Assembly (NCBI GenBank): GCA_964543525.1
Contig: CAZIYW010000100.1
Span: 1-19,660, forward strand
Length of the DNA stretch: 19,660 bases
Reading direction: 5' to 3'
Source: CBDVBE01 sp964543525
Lineage (GTDB): Bacteria > Fibrobacterota > Chitinivibrionia > Chitinivibrionales > JANQEN01
Under the pieces are notes generated by a model. The model had not been told where the DNA came from. It was given only the letters and a program-made list of their open reading frames with translations, and searched no databases. The position numbers and the translations under genes are program-made. Positions 15,302 to 19,660 of this stretch are shown piece after piece. Every line of letters starts with the position of its first letter. The stretch's first letter is position 1.

Positions 15302-15902
15302 GCCATTCACCCTTTCCCTGTCGAATCACTTCAGGTTGCTCACCCGTTAAATCAATTATTGTGGAACTGACCGGATCATCCAGTTCCCCGGTATCAAGCA
15401 GAACATCAACACCATCCTTTACCGCACTTTTTATGTTATAGGGGTCGCCACGGTTCTCACCCGGCATATTCAATGAGGTGTTGGCCAGGGGGACACCGAG
15501 CATTTTTACCAGTTCAATACAGGTCCGGTTCTGCGGTATCCGAATACCGACAGTCTTTCGTTTCGGACAGATTTTTTTCGGCACGTAATTCGTTGCCGGA
15601 AGAATAAACGTATACGGGCCCGGAAGATAGTGCTTCATAAGTTTAAAATTGGCATTACTCATTTTAACGTACCGGCTTACCTGAGAGAAGTCACTGCATA
15701 TGAAAGAAAAGAACCGCTTCTTATTCTTGTGGATAATGGAGCCGACCCGATCCATTGCTCCGGGATTGGTGGCACACACCCCGATACCGTATACCGTATC
15801 GGTGGGATAAATACAGATGCCGCCTTTGTTCCTGAGAATATCGGCAGTAAGCTCAAGGAGCCGGTACTGCGGATTGATCGGATGTACATGATAGTGAATC
15901 AT
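15294..15902 (-). CDS. yciO: YciO-like protein of the Sua5/YrdC (threonylcarbamoyl-AMP synthase) family
   Basis: 202 residues forming one YrdC-like domain without the C-terminal Sua5 domain. The beginning YHVHPINPQYRLLELTADIL and the later LMKHYLPGPYTFIL match E. coli YciO in position and wording. YPTDTVYGIG is the family's nucleotide-binding strand, and ANTSLNMPGE carries the SxN signature. True TsaC/Sua5 enzymes make threonylcarbamoyl-AMP for tRNA t6A37. YciO proteins are a separate, less active subfamily whose cellular role is debated, so a t6A role should not be assumed here. No good Shine-Dalgarno is visible, but the start aligns with the family. It lies 85 bp downstream of dapL and overlaps mazG. 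Confidence 0.88.
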   Translation of the reverse strand: MIHYHVHPINPQYRLLELTADILRNKGGICIYPTDTVYGIGVCATNPGAMDRVGSIIHKNKKRFFSFICSDFSQVSRYVKMSNANFKLMKHYLPGPYTFILPATNYVPKKICPKRKTVGIRIPQNRTCIELVKMLGVPLANTSLNMPGENRGDPYNIKSAVKDGVDVLLDTGELDDPVSSTIIDLTGEQPEVIRQGKGEWHG

Positions 15903-15987
15903 CGTGTATGGTTATTTTCAGATGAGAACTTCCTTGATCCTGTATGGTGCGAAAGCTATTCACCTGCCGGTGTTGAAATGTCGGCCG

Positions 15988-17214
15988 TTACTTTTTAAGA
16001 ACATCAGTTATTCGTTGTGTTGCCGCCTGCACTTTTTCATACTGATTAAAGGCACTGAGCCTGATATAACCCTTACCACAGGAGCCGAAACCGCTTCCCG
16101 GCGTACAGACCACAGCAGCCTCATTAAGAAGCAGATCGAAAAAGTCCCAGGAATCGGTACCGGTTTTTATCCAGATGTAGGGTGAGTGCTTCCCGCCCAC
16201 ACAATGGTACCCGAGTTCCGTTATCTTTTCCCGTATAAGGTATGCATTACGAAGGTAGTAACCAATAAGCTCCCTGGTCTGCGCCGCACCTTCCTCTGAG
16301 TATACCGCTTCAGCGGCACGCTGGACCGGGTATGAGACACCGTTGAACTTAGTCGTGTGGCGTCGGCCCCACAATTCATGAAGCGCATGAGCGGTGCCTG
16401 CGCTGTCATAGGCAACACAGGATTTCGGTACCACGGTATAGGCACAACGGGTGCCGGTGAAACCGGCTGTTTTGGAAAAGCTTCTGAATTCAACGGCAAC
16501 ATCGCGTGCACCTTCAATTTCATAGATACTCTGTGGAATCGATGCATCCCGTATGAATGAGACATAGGCTGCATCAAAAAGGATGAGTGCCTTCGATTCC
16601 CGGGCATACTCAACCCACTTTGTCAATTGCTCCCTGGTAGCGGTTGCGCCGGTCGGATTGTTCGGGAAACAGAGATAAATCAGATCCATCTTTTCGTCGG
16701 GAATATCCGGTACATACCGGTTCGATTCCGTCGATTCCAGATAAAACAGCCCCTGATAACGACCGTTTTCATACCCGGCAGTCCGGCCCGCCATAACATT
16801 GGTATCAACATACACCGGATACACCGGATCCGTTATGGCTATGCGTATGTCCCGGGCAAAAAGCTCCTGAAAATTACCCGTATCGCATTTGGATCCGTCA
16901 CTGATGAAAATTTCATCGGCGCTGATATCGGCGTTTCGCGGTTGAAAATCGTGTTTTACTATGGCGTTACGGAGAAAGTCATATCCCTCATAGGGGCCAT
17001 ACCCCCGAAATGTTGCATCAACCGCCATCTCATCCACTGCACTATGGAACGCTGCTATACAGGCCGGCGGCAGCCCGCGGGTAACATCACCGATTCCCAG
17101 ATTGATTACCTTTTTGTCAGGGTGTGCCTGTTCAAATGCGGCAACCCGGTTTGCAATATCGGCAAACAGATATGACGCCTGTAATTTCAGATAATGTTCA
17201 TTGATTCGAATCAT
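15988..17214 (-). CDS. dapL: LL-diaminopimelate aminotransferase
   Basis: A PLP enzyme (fold type I) that converts tetrahydrodipicolinate directly to LL-diaminopimelate, bypassing the succinylase and acetylase routes. It feeds lysine and peptidoglycan synthesis. The 408 residues are of normal length. Diagnostic segments are NLGIGDVTRGLPPA, GYGPYEGYDFLRNAI, SDGSKCDTGNFQELF, DPVYPVYVDTNVMAGRTAGY, CFPNNPTGA, FDAAYVSFI and SFSKTAGFTGTRCAY, whose Lys248 is the PLP lysine. GFGSCGKGYIRLSAF is near the end. AAAGGA lies 8 nt upstream of the ATG, supporting this start. It is the first gene of a probable dapL-yciO-mazG unit. DapL occurs in plants, Chlamydiae, some archaea and several FCB and anaerobic lineages, and helps limit the taxonomy. 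Confidence 0.95.
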   Translation of the reverse strand: MIRINEHYLKLQASYLFADIANRVAAFEQAHPDKKVINLGIGDVTRGLPPACIAAFHSAVDEMAVDATFRGYGPYEGYDFLRNAIVKHDFQPRNADISADEIFISDGSKCDTGNFQELFARDIRIAITDPVYPVYVDTNVMAGRTAGYENGRYQGLFYLESTESNRYVPDIPDEKMDLIYLCFPNNPTGATATREQLTKWVEYARESKALILFDAAYVSFIRDASIPQSIYEIEGARDVAVEFRSFSKTAGFTGTRCAYTVVPKSCVAYDSAGTAHALHELWGRRHTTKFNGVSYPVQRAAEAVYSEEGAAQTRELIGYYLRNAYLIREKITELGYHCVGGKHSPYIWIKTGTDSWDFFDLLLNEAAVVCTPGSGFGSCGKGYIRLSAFNQYEKVQAATQRITDVLKK

Positions 17215-17289
17215 GAATATATCCTTTACTGTGAATTAAAAACGGTTTCACAAAATATATAATGGAGTAATAAAAGAAAATTAGGCGGG

Positions 17290-17310
17290 AAAAAAGCACG
17301 TGGTAACGTG
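17290..17310 (-). terminator. Short hairpin with T-run, minus strand
   Basis: Read on the minus strand, CACGT-TACC-ACGTG (17310 down to 17297) is followed by C and six T (17295-17290). It lies about 130 nt after the stop of the small antitoxin-like gene and just before the dapL start region, so it could separate the two. The stem is only five base pairs, so confidence is limited. Confidence 0.35.
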
Positions 17311-17439
17311 TATGCTTCACAATGTCCTAAACGGGTGACGTTGGATAATGTAGCCCTTTATACATTGTGTTGAGCTTCCCTGCCGGAGCGGAGTACATTT
17401 CTTAATGTGGTTGTGTATCGATAATCGGGCAGACTGGTT

Positions 17440-17619
17440 TCAGACGGGCGTTTTCGTTCGCGGTACGGCCATGCGACACTTGATACCAAGTCGTTTGCAG
17501 GCTTTACGGGCAGTGTCATTGATATACTTCACACGTTTTTCTCGCGGAACGGCCTGTATGTCTTTTGCAACGGCTTCCCGCCACTCCCATACTTCTTCTA
17601 CAGCTTTACCATAGTTCAT
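17440..17619 (-). CDS. Small antitoxin-like protein next to a PIN-domain remnant
   Basis: 59 residues, beginning MNYGKAVEEVWEWREAVAKD and ending in a basic tail (RTKTPV). A mostly helical, charged protein with the EEVW.W.E pattern and an RE.RVKYIN segment resembles small proteins often encoded beside PIN-domain toxin genes (recognition from memory, not a search). The start at 17617-17619 is chosen because AGGAG (17627-17631) lies 7 nt upstream. The longer open frame starting at 17643 has no such site and would overlap the preceding PIN frame. The PIN-tail stop is 4 nt upstream of this ATG, the spacing of a coupled toxin-antitoxin pair. No DNA-binding fold is obvious. Confidence 0.62.
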   Translation of the reverse strand: MNYGKAVEEVWEWREAVAKDIQAVPREKRVKYINDTARKACKRLGIKCRMAVPRTKTPV

Positions 17620-17623
17620 ATTA

Positions 17624-17794
17624 TTACTCCTGCTCATCTGCAAGAACGAATCTGTGCGGTGTCGTTATATCGATAATATTATCATATCCGTTTTTAAAGT
17701 TTATACCATTGAATCCGTCAATACGCCGGTCGTTGACCAGATGTTTGCAGTTATAGCTTACAATGTGTCGTATGCCGTTAACGTTTGACAGATG
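17624..17794 (-). pseudogene. C-terminal remnant of a PIN-domain (VapC-like) protein
   Basis: On the minus strand a 56-codon open stretch after TAG (17795-17797) reads IRHIVSYNCKHLVNDRRIDG, then FNGINFKNGYDNIIDITTPH and a short acidic end before TAA at 17624-17626. This matches the last third of a PIN-domain ribonuclease type with a WNFKH-like motif followed by N..N...GY...I.TP. PIN proteins are about 130-150 residues, so the N-terminal two thirds, including the first catalytic acidic residues, are absent. There is no ATG, GTG or TTG in the stretch. A strong AGGAGG precedes it (17801-17806), with CTG 9 nt downstream as the only start-like codon. It is most likely an internal-deletion remnant. 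Confidence 0.58.
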
Positions 17795-17800
17795 CTATAA

Positions 17801-17824
17801 CCTCCTGTTTTTAATCGAATTATA
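17801..17824 (-). promoter_or_regulatory. TATAAT box and AGGAGG retained before the PIN remnant
   Basis: On the minus strand a perfect TATAAT (17824-17819) is followed 12 nt later by AGGAGG (17806-17801). This is the arrangement expected for a promoter with a short leader. No good -35 is seen (AACTTT at 17847-17842, 17-bp spacer, is the closest). The signals point to a gene start, but no start codon and no N-terminal PIN sequence follow. Confidence 0.45.
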
Positions 17825-18073
17825 AAAATATTAATTTTACAAAAGTTGAATAGTATATTAGCGGAAAATAGGATATAACGCTTTCTTTTAAATGAAAGGA
17901 TCCTCTCCACCCCGGGTATGAGCCCGCCGGTCAGTATTCAATCTCGGCTATAGACTGGATCAGTTCACGGCTCCTGTACGGGATGAGCACGTGCCCATTT
18001 TGGTTGTGCGGGAGATTACCCGGCTCGGAATACGCAAGTGAACAGGTGTGCGAGGAGAGGTACGATAATATTT
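17825..18073. other. Intergenic region with an unexplained open stretch
   Basis: The first 60 bp are AT-rich and belong to the promoter of the PIN remnant. The remaining part is higher in GC and holds, on the minus strand, an open frame from 18122 to the stop at 17931-17933. It overlaps the end of the DnaJ-like gene and ends GHVLIPYRSRELIQSIAEIE plus Tyr. Its only possible start is a GTG inside the DnaJ-like gene, without a Shine-Dalgarno sequence. It may be the tail of a decayed gene. I do not call it as a gene. Confidence 0.35.
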
Positions 18074-18793
18074 CTATACCGCCTCCTCGCGGGTTATCCT
18101 GAAGCACACGCTGAGATACAGGTTATGAATACCGAAACGGTCAAGGGGAATAAGAACGGTATGGTTGTCCCGTATACCGGCCGGATAGGAAACCGTAACA
18201 GGGAATTCCCCGCGAATAGAGCCTTCACCGGCACAGCGCCAGCAGGTGTAAAATCCCACACCACCCCTTCCGTGGCAGGTAGGACAGGTTGATTCTGCCG
18301 GAACAAATACACGCACCTGGCCGCCGTACCGGGCGTCTTCCGGTGAAAGAGTAATCTCGGCAGTGAGATTCCTGCGTATCTCAGCCTTTGGTCGTTCGAG
18401 ACTTGTAAAGTTATTCCATAACCGATCAAATATCTCATCAAATGAGGGAGTAAAGGTTCTGAAGGATCTGGTCAGGAATACATCACCCGTATTGCCCGGC
18501 TGTTCCCGGGGCTCCAACGGCTCAACATGTCTGGGCCTCTGCCGGATGTTGCCGGGGAAAACCTCTTCAATAACCGGCTTGCGCTGCATTTTCTGTATAG
18601 ATAAATCATATTCTCTTTTTTTCACCGGATCACTCAGAATTGAATAAGCTTCCTGAACTTCAAGAAACGGCTCACACCCTTGGCAGTAATGATCAGGATG
18701 CAACTCCTTGGCCAGTCTCCGATAGGCAGATTTAATATCGTCCAATGTCGCATCGGTAGGTAAACCCAGTATGATATAGTAATTCTTCGCCAT
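18074..18793 (-). CDS. Short DnaJ-like co-chaperone with a half zinc-finger
   Basis: 239 residues. The N-terminal J domain (about 4-66) carries HPD at 32-34 and LSDPVKKREYD at its end, so it should stimulate an Hsp70 ATPase. A linker without the usual Gly/Phe richness follows (about 67-155). Then come two zinc motifs, CPTCHGRGG and CWRCAGEG, where canonical DnaJ has four, and a short beta-rich tail (PAGIRDNHTVLIPL) where DnaJ has two substrate-binding domains and a dimer region. DnaJ is about 370-380 residues, so this is a reduced type-A-like J protein, probably specialised. AGGAGGG lies 5 nt upstream of the ATG. It starts 27 bp after the zinc-ribbon gene and is probably co-transcribed with it. 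Confidence 0.86.
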   Translation of the reverse strand: MAKNYYIILGLPTDATLDDIKSAYRRLAKELHPDHYCQGCEPFLEVQEAYSILSDPVKKREYDLSIQKMQRKPVIEEVFPGNIRQRPRHVEPLEPREQPGNTGDVFLTRSFRTFTPSFDEIFDRLWNNFTSLERPKAEIRRNLTAEITLSPEDARYGGQVRVFVPAESTCPTCHGRGGVGFYTCWRCAGEGSIRGEFPVTVSYPAGIRDNHTVLIPLDRFGIHNLYLSVCFRITREEAV

Positions 18794-18820
18794 AATGTCC
18801 CTCCTGGTTAACAGCAGTAA

Positions 18821-19648
18821 TTAAGCAGAAACATCACTATTACAGTCTTTTACTTTGAAAAGAGTAAGAACTTTTTCACCATACTTTTCTTCATCATCGG
18901 CAAAGTATTTTTTCACGAAATCAACCAGACTTTTTTCTCCTATTTTGTCAAACTCTTTATTGATATCATTGAGAGTGAGTTCTTTCATATTTTCCCGTGC
19001 ATTAAAGAGTATCTCACAGCAATCTCTATACCGCTTGTTTTGTGCAAGGTAAAACGCATCATGCACATAGGCGGCAACATCTTCTTTGTAAAGGTTCGAT
19101 TCTTTCAGAGAACCATAAATGCTTCCGGCAAGCTCCGGATCGTCTTCCGACTGAAACCAGTGAAATCCTCTAACAGCGGCATTTTCAACGGCATTCCTGA
19201 GGTCCTCTGCGGTGCCTATATTAGAAAAATCAAATGTGGTTACGCCGCGGTACTCACCGTCGGATTCAATATGGAGCTCCTGAAAATCGTACGGTCCGGC
19301 TTTCCCGCGCAACCTGTCATGGTCGAATATGGTCTGCCTCCCGCTTCCTCCTACCCCTCTGTCAATACTCTTCATTTCATCAATTTCTTCATTTTTAATA
19401 TCAAGAGTAACCTGCTCGTCACAAAAAGGACAGGTAATTTCAACGGAAATATTCGGGAAATAATCAAAGGTGGTTGACGGGTTTTCCTCAAAAAACGATA
19501 ATGGAAAGTAGGACATGCATTGTTCCAGATCAACGGAAACGTCCTTGTAGGTATAGGATCTGACCGCCCCGTCAAAGGACGGTACTACCCTTACTTCGCC
19601 GGCGTAACCGGCGATATCTTTGCCACAACCCGGGCATACAAAATTCAT
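18821..19648 (-). CDS. Uncharacterised protein with two CPxC zinc-binding motifs
   Basis: 275 residues, predicted cytoplasmic: no signal peptide or membrane span. CPGC at residues 5-8 and CPFC at 73-76 would form a zinc ribbon, possibly of the CpXC type, although the gap between the motifs is long. After residue 100 the protein is acidic and mostly helical (about 150-265), with segments such as YVHDAFYLAQNKRYRDCCEI that look TPR-like and may bind a partner. GAGGT lies 7 nt upstream of the ATG. The downstream neighbour, 27 bp away, is a J-domain protein that also carries CxxC zinc motifs, which suggests a joint role in protein quality control or assembly (inference). I do not recognise a named family. 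Confidence 0.75.
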   Translation of the reverse strand: MNFVCPGCGKDIAGYAGEVRVVPSFDGAVRSYTYKDVSVDLEQCMSYFPLSFFEENPSTTFDYFPNISVEITCPFCDEQVTLDIKNEEIDEMKSIDRGVGGSGRQTIFDHDRLRGKAGPYDFQELHIESDGEYRGVTTFDFSNIGTAEDLRNAVENAAVRGFHWFQSEDDPELAGSIYGSLKESNLYKEDVAAYVHDAFYLAQNKRYRDCCEILFNARENMKELTLNDINKEFDKIGEKSLVDFVKKYFADDEEKYGEKVLTLFKVKDCNSDVSA

Positions 19649-19660
19649 TATAACAACCTC

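Noticed and set aside
15294..15902. Assigning the YrdC-like gene as the tRNA t6A enzyme TsaC/Sua5
   Set aside because: The N-terminal HPxNPQxRL and LMKxxxPGxYTFIL segments fit the YciO subfamily, whose t6A role is uncertain, so the more specific function is not claimed.
16716..16727. GGTTCGATTCC resembling a tRNA T-arm
   Set aside because: It lies inside dapL coding sequence and no cloverleaf can be drawn around it.
17318..17369. CACAATGT...ACATTGTG 8-nt inverted repeat between the small gene and dapL
   Set aside because: The arms are short, AT-rich and 36 nt apart, with no T-run. It may be chance.

Overview
The window looks like chromosomal DNA of a Gram-negative bacterium of the Fibrobacterota/Chlorobi/Bacteroidota-like (FCB) superphylum. 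This placement is an inference. It rests on two large surface proteins that end in FlgD-Ig-like C-terminal domains of the kind used as sorting domains in that group, on the plant/cyanobacterial-type GlgC, and on LL-diaminopimelate aminotransferase (DapL) for lysine/peptidoglycan synthesis. A Fibrobacterota/Chitinispirillia-like genome would fit, but the species cannot be read from this sequence. I see no rRNA, tRNA, CRISPR array, insertion sequence or phage gene.

Layout. (1) 1-1475, + strand: the tail of an unrecognised gene runs into glgC through an ATGA overlap. (2) 1479-2570, - strand: a FlgD-tailed surface protein converges on glgC with only 3 bp between them. Its recognisable N-terminal repeat runs past its first ATG into a stop, so it is probably 5'-truncated. 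An AT-rich tract with an imperfect 20-bp direct repeat follows (2571-2950). (3) 2951-3745, +: a stand-alone, degenerate relative of the methionine synthase (MetH) reactivation domain. (4) 4069-14424, +: a three-gene surface cluster made of an O-antigen ligase/polymerase-like membrane protein with TPRs, a 2099-residue secreted mosaic protein (seven Fn3-like repeats, beta-helix, Ig, PKD, cadherin-like, FlgD tail) and a secreted FecR-domain protein with Ig-like repeats. A 13-nt perfect inverted repeat lies over the likely promoter and leader of the cluster. A hairpin-plus-T-run terminator closes it. (5) 14522-17214, -: housekeeping genes dapL, yciO-like and mazG. (6) 17440-17794, -: remains of a toxin-antitoxin-type locus, with a small intact gene behind a PIN-domain tail that has lost its N-terminal part but keeps a TATAAT box and a strong SD upstream. 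(7) 17931-19648, -: a zinc-ribbon-like protein of unknown function and a short DnaJ-like co-chaperone, probably one operon, followed by an unexplained open stretch.

How the genes may work together. The strongest unit is the surface cluster. The giant protein has a signal peptide and a C-terminal sorting-type domain. The membrane protein beside it belongs to the Wzy/WaaL/PglL superfamily, which moves lipid-linked glycans onto acceptors. The FecR/Ig protein could be a periplasmic or envelope scaffold. A dedicated glycan-transfer enzyme serving a displayed giant adhesin is the most interesting hypothesis here, but it is inferred from gene order and domain types only.
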